From contig NZ_CAMLJP010000047.1 in assembly GCF_946480385.1 (NCBI RefSeq), positions 1 to 41,143 of the forward strand: a stretch of DNA of 41,143 bases, read 5' to 3'. Below the pieces are notes generated by a model. It was given only the letters and a program-made list of their open reading frames with translations. It did no database searches and was not told the DNA's origin. Of this stretch, positions 1 to 10,146 are shown piece by piece. The position numbers and the translations under genes were made by a program. This stretch comes from an uncultured Azospirillum sp. (GTDB lineage: Bacteria; Pseudomonadota; Alphaproteobacteria; Azospirillales; Azospirillaceae). Position 1 is the first letter of the stretch. The number at the start of each line of letters is the position of its first letter.

Positions 1-1757
<1,757 letters not shown>

Positions 1758-1837
1758 CGCGCCCTTGTCGTCGGTAGGTTGCAACACCATACTTCCGCTT
1801 CCCGCAGAATGCTGCAGGTTCGCAGGAGGGTTGAGGT

Positions 1838-2737
1838 TTGCTGATTCGCCGTGTCGTGAGGGTGCCGCTGATTGCGCTGGCGCTGTTGGTCGCCTGTATC
1901 GCGTCGGCACCCATCGCCACGGCGGCGGATGCTCAATCCGGAGCGAAACCGGACGCGGTGGCCGAACTGCCGCCGCCCTCGCTCAAGTCAAAATCCACCG
2001 ATTGTGAACTGGCCGAGCAGGGCGACGCAAACGCCGCCTTCCGGCTGGCCCGTCGTTATCTGTTCGGCAAGGGCGTGCGCAAGGACCGGCGGCTCGGCAC
2101 CGCGTGGCTCCGCGCCGCCGCCTCGCGCGGGCATCCGGAGGCGCGGCGGCTGGTCAACTATGTCCCCGGCCGCATGGGGCGCATTCGTCCCTGGTGCCGT
2201 CCCGGTGGCGGCCCGGTGCGTGAGATCGGCCCGCCTCCGGCGGAGGTGGTGGCACTGGTCAACTCCATCGCGCCGAAATACGGGATCGACCCGGCTCTGG
2301 TGCTGGCGGTGATCCAGGCGGAAAGCGCCTTCCGCACCGATGCGGTATCGCCGAAGGAAGCGGCCGGCCTGATGCAGTTGATCCCCGACACGGCCGATCG
2401 CTTCGGTGTCGGCGACGTCTTCGACCCGAAGGAGAACATCACCGGTGGGGTGAAGTATCTGCGCTGGCTGCTCGCCTATTTCCAGGGTGACGTGACGCTG
2501 GCGCTGGCCGGCTACAATGCCGGAGAGCGGGCGGTCGATCGCTACAAGGGGGTTCCTCCCTATGCGGAGACGCGCAACTACGTCCGTGTCATCCGCCGCA
2601 TTTACGACAACGTCCGGCATCCGTTCGACCGGTCGGTGGCGGAACCGTCTTCGGCGCTGCCCGCCATTCGCGCTGCCGCAGGACGCGATGCGGAGGCGGA
2701 GTTGCCACGCGGCGTCAAATCGCCGAAAAAGGGATAG
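1838..2737 (+). CDS. Secreted lytic transglycosylase with a Sel1-like repeat
   Basis: Predicted periplasmic murein lytic transglycosylase (SLT family, 299 aa) that cleaves the glycan strand to form 1,6-anhydromuramyl ends. The N-terminus is a signal peptide (MLIRRVVRVPLIALALLVAC, then IATAADA). A single Sel1/TPR-like repeat follows at about residues 57-108. The SLT domain covers about 135-265 with the expected catalytic Glu162 in IQAESAF, GLMQLIP at 177-183 and AGYNAGE at 224-230. The start is TTG at 1838, chosen because AGGAGGG lies at 1824-1830, 7 nt upstream; no ATG fits in this frame. The specific partner of the Sel1 repeat cannot be told. Confidence 0.9.
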   Translation: MLIRRVVRVPLIALALLVACIASAPIATAADAQSGAKPDAVAELPPPSLKSKSTDCELAEQGDANAAFRLARRYLFGKGVRKDRRLGTAWLRAAASRGHPEARRLVNYVPGRMGRIRPWCRPGGGPVREIGPPPAEVVALVNSIAPKYGIDPALVLAVIQAESAFRTDAVSPKEAAGLMQLIPDTADRFGVGDVFDPKENITGGVKYLRWLLAYFQGDVTLALAGYNAGERAVDRYKGVPPYAETRNYVRVIRRIYDNVRHPFDRSVAEPSSALPAIRAAAGRDAEAELPRGVKSPKKG

Positions 2738-2768
2738 TCAGTCGTCCCCCGAAAAGGAGTGCCCGCCC

Positions 2769-3632
2769 GTGCCGATGTCCGAACGCAGCCTCCTCGGCCT
2801 CAGCGCCGCCGGGTTTCACAAGATCGCCTATACCCAGTGGGGACGTGACGATGCCGCGCGGACCGCGGTCTGTGTTCATGGGCTGACCCGCAATGGCCGG
2901 GACTTCGACCGGCTGGCGCTGGCGCTCGCCGATGGCTGGCGCGTTGCCTGTCCGGACGTGGTCGGGCGCGGGCGCAGCGACTGGCTGCCGGTGCCGGCGC
3001 TCTACGGCTATCCGCAATATTGCACTGACATGGTGGCGCTGATCGCCCGCATGGGGGTGGAGACGGTCGACTGGGTCGGCACCTCGATGGGCGGGCTGAT
3101 CGGCATGACGCTGGCGGCGCAGGCCAACAGCCCGATCCGCCGGATGGTCATCAACGACGTCGGCCCCTTCATCGCACAGGCCGGATTGCAGCGGATCGCC
3201 GATTATGTCGGCAAGGATCCGGTGTTCGAGGATCTGCTGGCGCTGGAATCCTACCTGCGCTTCGTCCTGATGGGTTTCGGCACAATCAGCGATGAATGCT
3301 GGCGCCATATGGCGGAGCACAGCGCCCGCCCGCTGCCCGACGGCCGCTTCCGCCTTGCCTATGATCCCGCAATTGGAGAGGCCTTCAAGACCGCGCCGAT
3401 CGGCGACGTCGATCTGTGGGCGCTGTGGGACCGCGTGCGTTGCCCGGTGCTGGTCCTGCGCGGCGCGGATTCGGACCTGTTGAGCGCCGAGACAGCGGAG
3501 CGGATGGCGAAGCGTGGACCGGGGGCGTCCGGTCTGGTGCGGGTGGTGGAATTCCCCAACACCGGCCACGCCCCGTCCCTGATGACGGACGAGCAGATCG
3601 CCATCGTCCGCAACTTCCTGGCAGAGGGCTAA
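2769..3632 (+). CDS. Alpha/beta-fold hydrolase
   Basis: Cytoplasmic alpha/beta hydrolase, about 287 aa, of unknown substrate. It shows an oxyanion region VHGLTRNGRDF, the nucleophile elbow GTSMGG with Ser at about residue 106, a candidate acid in LRGADSDLL and the catalytic His in FPNTGHAPS. There is no signal peptide. The open frame extends much further upstream, inside the transglycosylase gene in another frame, so the start was set by the ribosome site AGGAG at 2755-2759. GTG 2769 is 9 nt away; ATG 2775 is the alternative, with 15 nt. It lies 31 nt behind the transglycosylase and may share its transcript. Confidence 0.88.
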   Translation: MPMSERSLLGLSAAGFHKIAYTQWGRDDAARTAVCVHGLTRNGRDFDRLALALADGWRVACPDVVGRGRSDWLPVPALYGYPQYCTDMVALIARMGVETVDWVGTSMGGLIGMTLAAQANSPIRRMVINDVGPFIAQAGLQRIADYVGKDPVFEDLLALESYLRFVLMGFGTISDECWRHMAEHSARPLPDGRFRLAYDPAIGEAFKTAPIGDVDLWALWDRVRCPVLVLRGADSDLLSAETAERMAKRGPGASGLVRVVEFPNTGHAPSLMTDEQIAIVRNFLAEG

Positions 3633-3638
3633 AGTGGA

Positions 3639-3672
3639 AAGGGCGGCGATGTGCTGAACACCCGCCGCCCTT
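3639..3672. terminator. Bidirectional hairpin between convergent hydrolase genes
   Basis: AAGGGCGGCG at 3639-3648 pairs perfectly with CGCCGCCCTT at 3663-3672 around a 14-nt loop. It sits between the stop codons of two convergent genes, the expected place for a shared intrinsic terminator; T tracts are short. Confidence 0.7.
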
Positions 3673-3676
3673 GACC

Positions 3677-4852
3677 TCAGTTCACCCGGCGCAGCACGGT
3701 GTCGAGCCGGCCGTGGCCGTCCTTGTCCAGCCAACTGGCGGCAACGCGGCCGTCGGGGCGCAGGCGGTAGCGCAGGATGTTGCGACCCTTTTCGTCGAAG
3801 ACCAGTTCGCCATTCTCGATCCGGCCCTTGCGGCGCACCCGCTCGAAGGGCTGGTCGGCTTCCATGCCGGCGCCCAGCACATAGTCGGCATAGACGGCGT
3901 CGCCCTCCGCCTTTTCCACCGACAGCGCGACCTCGCGGCCGTTGATGTAGCTGCCGTACCACATGCCCATGTAGGGGCGGAGCGTCGCGGTGGCGTCGTT
4001 GCCCCTGGCGGAACCCGACGCATTGGCGGGCAGGGCCGCCTGCAGCAGTTCCGCGCTGGGGCTGCGGCCCCAGGATTCGTCGCAGGGCGGATCATTCGGG
4101 GTCGGCGGTTCCTCGGCGAAGCGGACGATGCATGCGCCAAAACGGCGGACGAACAGGCCGGTGTTGGCGGCGCCATGGCCGGTCAGCAGCGACGGCTGGT
4201 CGACGATCAGGCTGCTCAGCCCGCGCTGGGTCAGGATGCTGCGGGCCGGCTCGGCGCGCCCGCCCGGATCGAAATCGTCGCCGTGGAAGAAGAACATCAT
4301 CACCCGCGCCCGGCGAACCTCGCGCAGGATCGGCCAGAGCTGGGCTGCATTCTCGCGGTAGCTATCAAAGGCTTCGGTGAAGTTGCCGAAGGCGGCAGGG
4401 GCGGTGGCGATGACGGAGTCGATGGCGTTGGTCTGTCCGGCGGCGATCAGCGAGATGAAGGCGCCGAAGGATTGGCCGGTCAGGGCGACCCGGCGATAGC
4501 CCTTGGCCTTCAACGCTTCCGAATAGCTGGCGAGCGCACGGGAACTGTTGGGCAGCGTGTCGCTGACGCGCATGCGGTCCAGCCGGTAGACGTCCCAGCC
4601 GGCGTCGCGCAGTGCCTTCATGTAGAGCGGGGTGGGAGCCTCCGAATCCTCGGAGTCCACCGAACGGCCGTGGCTCCAAACCACCGCACCGCGTGCCTTG
4701 GCCGGGCCGGCCAGCGACGCCTCCCCATAGGCGGACTTCAGAACGATTTGGGCCGCCGCCGGATGGGCCACCGTCAAGCCCGCCGCAACAGCAATTCCGA
4801 TCACCGTGACCAGTCCGAGAACAGCTCCCCGTAGTGTCCGAATCATCCCCAC
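3677..4852 (-). CDS. Secreted alpha/beta hydrolase with a beta-rich C-terminal domain
   Basis: 391-aa exported protein, function unknown. The N-terminus is a signal peptide (hydrophobic run LGLVTVIGIAVAAGLTV followed by AHPAAAQ). The first half is an alpha/beta hydrolase domain with VVWSHG and the nucleophile elbow GQSFGA, and FFFHGDDFD may hold the acid residue. TGHGAANTG is a possible site for the catalytic His. From about residue 290 a separate beta-rich segment begins (MGMWYGSYINGREVALSV), reminiscent of small lipocalin-like domains found at the end of some secreted proteins. ATG 4846 is an alternative start two codons in. It is convergent with the upstream cytoplasmic hydrolase and divergent from the gene at 5034. 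Confidence 0.82.
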   Translation of the reverse strand: MGMIRTLRGAVLGLVTVIGIAVAAGLTVAHPAAAQIVLKSAYGEASLAGPAKARGAVVWSHGRSVDSEDSEAPTPLYMKALRDAGWDVYRLDRMRVSDTLPNSSRALASYSEALKAKGYRRVALTGQSFGAFISLIAAGQTNAIDSVIATAPAAFGNFTEAFDSYRENAAQLWPILREVRRARVMMFFFHGDDFDPGGRAEPARSILTQRGLSSLIVDQPSLLTGHGAANTGLFVRRFGACIVRFAEEPPTPNDPPCDESWGRSPSAELLQAALPANASGSARGNDATATLRPYMGMWYGSYINGREVALSVEKAEGDAVYADYVLGAGMEADQPFERVRRKGRIENGELVFDEKGRNILRYRLRPDGRVAASWLDKDGHGRLDTVLRRVN

Positions 4853-4942
4853 CGATCCCCCTGTACTGCGAGTCGGTTCAGGATTGCCGCGGTTCGTTAA
4901 CGCGACCTTTCCGGCATTCCCGCTGTCACAGGCGCCCGATTT

Positions 4943-4971
4943 TTGTCACAGCGAAACACGCAAATAATAAT
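4943..4971 (+). promoter_or_regulatory. Candidate sigma-70 promoter for the gene at 5034
   Basis: TTGTCA at 4943-4948 and AATAAT at 4966-4971 are separated by 17 bp, in a locally AT-rich stretch that stands out from the surrounding DNA. The -35 hexamer overlaps the second copy of a TGTCACAG direct repeat (4924-4931 and 4944-4951). Confidence 0.45.
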
Positions 4972-5033
4972 TACTCGCAATTAGAATGGAGAGGCGCTAG
5001 GATGGTCCTGCAACCGGATGAAGGAGCTGCGGC

Positions 5034-5522
5034 ATGTGCGGGACGATGGAAGAAGGGCGGCCGTCGCCCTGGACTGTGACGGACCTGACGACGGCCGAAC
5101 GGGCGCTGTTGACCGGCATCCGACAGTGGTTCCGTGCCGGCACCGCGGGGGCAATGGCGTCGATGCGCATCGGGCTGAATGTGGCCGGTGTGCCGAACAC
5201 GGCGTTGCTGCCACTGTTTGCGCTGCTCGGTACCTTCGCCGTGGCGGGCGCCCGCAAGCCGGAGATCCGCTGCCCGGCCTGCAGCCGCATCAGTGCGGAC
5301 GAGGCGGCCTTGCTGGATTCCCTGGCCGCGGTGCAGGGCGGCGATGCGGAGGTGGCGGCGCAACTGTTCGACCGCTGGCTTCCGCCGGTGGCGCTGTGCA
5401 TGGCGGTCGATGCGATGGGCGAACTGGGCAACATCCTGGATGGCGCCCGCATTTTCCTGCCGCGCAGGCGGGCGGCCCGGCTGGTGCCCCTTCCGGACGG
5501 CGCGGCACTGGCGGCGGAATAG
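5034..5522 (+). CDS. Hypothetical protein with a CxxC pair
   Basis: 162-aa protein I do not recognise. The start ATG 5034 is supported by AAGGAG at 5021-5026, 7 nt upstream. Visible features are a moderately hydrophobic N-terminal half (TALLPLFALLGTFAVAGA), a CxxC pair in RCPACSRISADEAALLD that could bind a metal, an acidic-alanine helix region, and a second hydrophobic helix (WLPPVALCMAVDAMGEL). The C-terminus is Arg-rich, then ends in Ala/Glu. Codon use is typical of the window. It ends 3 nt before the convergent acetyltransferase stop codon. Confidence 0.72.
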   Translation: MCGTMEEGRPSPWTVTDLTTAERALLTGIRQWFRAGTAGAMASMRIGLNVAGVPNTALLPLFALLGTFAVAGARKPEIRCPACSRISADEAALLDSLAAVQGGDAEVAAQLFDRWLPPVALCMAVDAMGELGNILDGARIFLPRRRAARLVPLPDGAALAAE

Positions 5523-5525
5523 CGG

Positions 5526-6170
5526 TCAGTCTCCCGCCAGCCGCAGGCAACGACCGTTGTCGGGATCTGCGGTGGCGGGCTCAGCACCTTCAGCCAACCG
5601 CTTGTGCAGAAGCCATTGGTCGATGGCGACGCGGACCAGCCGTCCTTCAGGCGTATGGTAGAGGAACTGGCCCCGTTCCCGGCCACAATGTTCGTATCCC
5701 ATCCGCTCATAAAAGGGCAGGACGCCGGCATTGTCGCGGTCAACGCCCAACTCGGCATAGGGGACGGCACGCTGGATCACGACCCGTTCGGCCACCCGCA
5801 CCAACCGGCCGCCGATGCCCAGTCCTCGGAACGGCTGGAACACCCGTAGTGCCCACAGCGTGGCCCGGCCGCTCGGCCGCTTGCGCAGGAAATCAATGCA
5901 GATTTGGCCGGCTGGGAAGCCGTTGACATCGGCCAGCAGCATGGAGCCGTCGCCCCTTTCCTGCAGACGGAAGGCACCCGCTATGATCTCGCGATGTGGG
6001 GTGTGCAAGCCGTACCACTCCAGGGCCGGCAAATCCTCTTGCCGTGCTGGACGGATCGTGAGTGGCAGAGCAAGGATGGCGCGTTTGCCGTCACATTCTT
6101 CCGACTCTGTGCCAAGGCTGTCGTTGTTGGCCGTACCGTAGGTGCCGGTGCGGCGGCGTGCAGTTGCCAT
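5526..6170 (-). CDS. GNAT family N-acetyltransferase
   Basis: 214-aa acetyltransferase of the GNAT fold, expected to move an acetyl group from acetyl-CoA to an unknown amine. The GNAT core begins at LTIRPARQEDLPALEW (about residue 37). The acetyl-CoA binding motif A is seen as VFQPFRGLGIGGRLV, and motif B in ELGVDRDNAGVLPFYERMGY. The first about 35 residues are low-complexity and may not be translated; the ATG at 6170 has a GAGG about 10 nt upstream, and a later start is possible. No substrate can be inferred from neighbours. Confidence 0.85.
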   Translation of the reverse strand: MATARRRTGTYGTANNDSLGTESEECDGKRAILALPLTIRPARQEDLPALEWYGLHTPHREIIAGAFRLQERGDGSMLLADVNGFPAGQICIDFLRKRPSGRATLWALRVFQPFRGLGIGGRLVRVAERVVIQRAVPYAELGVDRDNAGVLPFYERMGYEHCGRERGQFLYHTPEGRLVRVAIDQWLLHKRLAEGAEPATADPDNGRCLRLAGD

Positions 6171-6556
6171 GATGCCGATGCCTCGCAGGTTCTTCCCCGC
6201 TGCATGCCGTCGATTGGACAGCGGCTTTCGGTGACAACCCTACACGGCACACTGTCGTTCCCATGCGGCGCGGTCGGGATAAGGCTTTTGGACAGGCGGA
6301 GCCATGCCAAGGATACCGCGAAAATCGCTAAAATTTTTAATAAATAAAGATAAATTGATGGAGGATGGTAACTGGATGAAAGTTGAGGTCTCCGGGTGAA
6401 GAGTAGACGATGAAATCGTCAGACGGTTGAATGACGGAAGTCTTATTGACGCAACCTGATGTGTGCTGATACTCCTTCTGGATAGAGGGTTGCTTCTTCC
6501 AGAAAGAGAATTCAAGCAAAGTCGCTAAAATGCGCGAAATTGGGCGGGGGAAAATC
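6171..6556. other. AT-rich gene-free interval
   Basis: About 385 bp without a convincing gene. The part from about 6310 to 6545 is unusually AT-rich for this window (runs such as AAATTTTTAATAAATAAAG) and carries two copies of TCGCTAAAAT, at 6325-6334 and 6522-6531. It probably holds the promoters of the acetyltransferase (minus) and of the small gene at 6557 (plus). Minus-strand ORFs of 91-94 codons across it have atypical composition and no recognisable content. Confidence 0.5.
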
Positions 6557-6727
6557 ATGATGAGAATTGTCAATCTGGGGCGTACGGGTCTGTTCGTGGC
6601 GATGCGTGGCGGTGTTCTCACCAGCCTGGGCGGTCGCAGCCACTGGCGCAGCGCCGACGATGTTCGTCGTGCCGCTCAGGCCGAGAATATTCCGGTCAGC
6701 GATTTGGTCGTTCGCACGATGCCGTGA
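6557..6727 (+). CDS. Small hypothetical protein (56 aa)
   Basis: 56-aa ORF beginning at tandem ATGs (6557 and 6560), with a purine-rich GGGGG at 6546-6550 as a possible ribosome site. The composition is typical of real local genes and the frame ends just before a strong terminator, which supports expression. It starts with a short hydrophobic stretch (NLGRTGLFVAMRGGVLTSL) and continues as a charged helix (DDVRRAAQAENIPVSDLVV). I do not recognise the family. The AT-rich leader in front is unlike the rest of the window. Confidence 0.5.
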   Translation: MMRIVNLGRTGLFVAMRGGVLTSLGGRSHWRSADDVRRAAQAENIPVSDLVVRTMP

Positions 6728-6767
6728 GCCGCCCTGTCCGGGCGGATTGAGTTCAAGGCATCCATAT

Positions 6768-6801
6768 GAAAATGGCGCGCTCCGTGGAACGCGCCATTTT
6801 C
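6768..6801. terminator. Strong bidirectional intrinsic terminator
   Basis: GAAAATGGCGCG at 6768-6779 pairs perfectly with CGCGCCATTTTC at 6790-6801, with a 10-nt loop. Its A and T flanks make it a terminator in both directions, for the small plus-strand gene and the minus-strand chemoreceptor. Confidence 0.88.
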
Positions 6802-6823
6802 ATTTCCAGACCGGTGGATCGGA

Positions 6824-8170
<1,347 letters not shown>

Positions 8171-8526
8171 GGAGCCCCTCTCCCATTTGAGATATGACTA
8201 GCGTACTAAGTATTGGAGAAAATGCAATCTTTCCCGCGAGCCGCACATCATGCGCAAGCATTCGCATCTTTGAACCGGTCACTTTGTCGCACAGCACCCA
8301 AAAGCGGCAATAGGGGTAACGAACAACAACCGACGGCGATCGAGCGATAGTCTGTCCACGCAAGAAAATGCCGGCGGGCCAGGGGCGCCGCCGGCGTGAA
8401 GGTGACAGGTCTGGAGGCAACTGGCGGGCGGAATGCCCGCCGCAACGATGCGGTGGCCAGCCGGCTGGCCGGCTCCGCAAGACACCCGTCAGGCATCGCG
8501 TCCGCCTGACGGGGCAATCGGATGGG
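8171..8526. other. Intergenic region with four successive palindromes
   Basis: No gene is seen here. The left part should contain the chemoreceptor promoter. The right part holds four inverted repeats in 145 bp: GCCGGCGG/CCGCCGGC at 8370-8395 (10-nt loop), GGCGGGC/GCCCGCC at 8423-8441 (5-nt loop), the uninterrupted 16-bp palindrome GGCCAGCCGGCTGGCC at 8455-8470, and the rpoH terminator at 8485-8513. Confidence 0.6.
8485..8513 (-). terminator. Probable rpoH terminator
   Basis: CCCGTCAGGC at 8485-8494 pairs perfectly with GCCTGACGGG at 8504-8513 across a 9-nt loop, 14 nt beyond the rpoH stop codon. The downstream T tract on the minus strand is weak (GTGTCTT). Confidence 0.65.
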
Positions 8527-9417
8527 TCAGGCCACCATCGGCGTGGCCGGACGGCGCAGGGCCTGCGCGGCGCTGAGCACCGCCTTCTGGAGCTTTTCGA
8601 AAGCCCGCACCTCGATCTGGCGTACCCGTTCGCGTGACACCGAAAACTGCTGACTCAGTGCTTCCAGCGTCGAGGGATCGTCCTTCAGGCGGCGCTCGAA
8701 CAGGATGCGGCGTTCACGGGCATCCAACCGGTCCAGCGCCTGCCCGACCAGCCGGCGGCGCAGCGCCAGTTCGTCGGCATCGGCCAGCATGGTGTCCTGG
8801 GTGGGACGATCGTCGGCCAGCAGTTCCAGCCAGTTGGTCTCGCCGTCGGTCGACAGGGTAGCGTCGAGCGAGCTGTCGTTGGCGGCCAGACGGCGGTTCA
8901 TCTCGACAACCTCGGTCTCCGGAACGTCCAACTCGGCGGCGATGGTGGCCACTGTCTCCGGCGACAGGTCGCCCTGTTCCAACTCGGCCATTTGGCTCTT
9001 CAGGCGGCGCAGGTTGAAGAACAGCTTCTTCTGCGCGGCGGTGGTGCCCATTTTCACCAGCGACCAGCTGTGCAGAATGTATTCCTGGATCGCGGCGCGG
9101 ATCCACCAAGTGGCGTAGGTGGCGAAACGGAAGCCGCGCTGCGGATCGAATTTCTGGGCCGCCTGCATCAGGCCGACATTGCCTTCGGCGACCAGATCGA
9201 CCAGCGGCAGGCCATAGCCGCCGAAGCCGCGGGCGATCTTGATGACGAGGCGGAGGTGGCTGCCCACGAGCTGTTCCAGGGCCTGCGGGCTTCCGCGTTC
9301 CCGCCAAGCGACGGCGAGGTCGCGTTCGACGTCCGGCGCAAGGATGGGAAAGCGCTTGGACTCCTCGATGTAGCGGGTCAGGCTGGCGTTTTCACCGGTC
9401 AGCAGTTTCTTCAGCAC
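8527..9417 (-). CDS. rpoH: RNA polymerase heat-shock sigma factor (sigma-32)
   Basis: 296-aa sigma factor of the RpoH group, directing transcription of chaperone and protease genes after heat or protein-folding stress. It contains region 2 (HLRLVIKIARGFGGYGLP, then FRFATYATWWIRAAIQEYIL), the diagnostic RpoH box QKKLFFNLRR, and region 4 with the helix-turn-helix EALSQQFSVSRERVRQIEV. It starts at GTG 9417, with GGAGAGGAGG about 7 nt upstream on the minus strand. The length fits the family. Its upstream region is shared with an oppositely directed EcfG-type promoter. Alphaproteobacteria often carry two rpoH genes; which one this is cannot be settled here. Confidence 0.95.
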   Translation of the reverse strand: MLKKLLTGENASLTRYIEESKRFPILAPDVERDLAVAWRERGSPQALEQLVGSHLRLVIKIARGFGGYGLPLVDLVAEGNVGLMQAAQKFDPQRGFRFATYATWWIRAAIQEYILHSWSLVKMGTTAAQKKLFFNLRRLKSQMAELEQGDLSPETVATIAAELDVPETEVVEMNRRLAANDSSLDATLSTDGETNWLELLADDRPTQDTMLADADELALRRRLVGQALDRLDARERRILFERRLKDDPSTLEALSQQFSVSRERVRQIEVRAFEKLQKAVLSAAQALRRPATPMVA

Positions 9418-9601
9418 GCGAATGCCTCCTCTCCAACGCTTCCTGGGACGGCCGATTTTTCGAAGGCCGGCCCATGTCGGGGCCCATGGCGGGGTCGCCT
9501 TAGAGGCGATTGTCCATCGGCGGACGCAGGAATATCGTCCGTCGCTTCGGCTCTGGCTGGTTTTGTTTTGTTGTTGGGTTGGTATTTGCCCGGTGTCTCA
9601 A

Positions 9602-9626
9602 GGAACTGCGTCCTTTCGACAATGTT
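9602..9626 (+). promoter_or_regulatory. Candidate EcfG-type (general stress) promoter
   Basis: GGAAC at 9602-9606 is followed after 17 nt by GTT at 9624-9626, matching the alphaproteobacterial EcfG pattern GGAAC-N16/17-(C)GTT. It points away from rpoH towards two tiny overlapping ORFs at 9642-9749 and 9746-9844. I noticed no other GGAAC/GTT pair at this spacing in the window. Confidence 0.45.
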
Positions 9627-9641
9627 AATGTGGCCGCGGAA

Positions 9642-9749
9642 ATGCGGCGGATCAACCCTGTAAAGGGCGTGTTCCGGGTGTTTTTCGGCGTATACCCAAG
9701 CTCTTCTTCCACCCGCACCGGCAGTCTGGGGGAGGAGGCAATCCTATGA
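9642..9749 (+). CDS. Possible leader peptide (35 aa)
   Basis: Short ORF MRRINPVKG..., 15 nt beyond the candidate EcfG -10 element. It ends in TGA at 9747-9749, which overlaps the ATG of the next mini-ORF as ATGA. The ribosome site is weak. Only position and overlap support it; it may be untranslated leader RNA. Confidence 0.2.
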   Translation: MRRINPVKGVFRVFFGVYPSSSSTRTGSLGEEAIL

Positions 9750-9844
9750 CCCAAGACCTTCGGCAAGGTGCCTTTCGGGCGGGTGTCACCCTTCCAATCG
9801 GCCGGCATCGATCCGGGCAGTCGGCCTTTGCTGTGCCACCATAA
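9746..9844 (+). CDS. Possible small protein (32 aa) with strong ribosome site
   Basis: ORF MTQDLRQGAF...FAVPP, 32 aa, too short for routine gene finding. It has an almost perfect Shine-Dalgarno GGAGGAGG at 9731-9738, 7 nt before ATG 9746. It overlaps the stop codon of the preceding mini-ORF by ATGA and lies downstream of a candidate EcfG promoter. The sequence is Arg/Gly-rich with no recognised domain. Evidence is limited to expression signals. Confidence 0.35.
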   Translation: MTQDLRQGAFRAGVTLPIGRHRSGQSAFAVPP

Positions 9845-10091
9845 TGCCGCAGCTGCGAAGTGGATCGGCGGCAGGTCGGCCGCCGGTCAACCGGGATAGC
9901 AGGAGGGCGACTATGCCTCTGCGGCGAGGAAGGTGATAGGACCGCACCCGCCCCATGAACCCTACCGGAACCCTAGATGGGAAGGCCGAGGCGCTTCGCT
10001 ACCTGAACATTGGTCATAGGCCGCCGAACGGGATCGGGGTAGCCCACGAGATGGCGCCTTGGGCCCGGCCGGCCGCCGGGTGCGAACAAAG
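9845..10091. other. Unexplained GC-rich interval, possible non-coding RNA
   Basis: About 250 bp with no convincing ORF, ending on the plus strand in a strong terminator at 10092-10124. The sequence has several short complementary blocks and a repeated GGCCGCCGG. It does not match the 4.5S RNA, RNase P RNA or tmRNA cores I know. A plus-strand small RNA ending at the terminator is possible but unproven. Confidence 0.3.
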
Positions 10092-10124
10092 AAAAAGGCG
10101 CGCCCCTTGGGGACGCGCCTTTTT
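10092..10124. terminator. Strong intrinsic terminator after mucR, usable from both sides
   Basis: AAAAAGGCGCG at 10092-10102 pairs perfectly with CGCGCCTTTTT at 10114-10124 around an 11-nt loop. It lies 22 nt past the mucR stop and also has a T5 tract on the plus strand. Confidence 0.88.
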
Positions 10125-10146
10125 CGACAGCGGTGGGCGTAAGCCG

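Noticed and set aside
6240..6621. Minus-strand ORFs of 91 and 94 codons in the AT-rich gap
   Set aside because: Atypical composition, no ribosome site, no recognised domain, and they overlap each other in different frames.
9660..9676. Minus-strand GGAAC with a following GTT upstream of rpoH as an EcfG promoter
   Set aside because: The gap is only 14 nt, too short for the EcfG consensus.
9845..10124. 6S RNA, 4.5S RNA, RNase P RNA or tmRNA
   Set aside because: I looked for the conserved cores of each on both strands and could not match them; only a generic possible-RNA note is kept.
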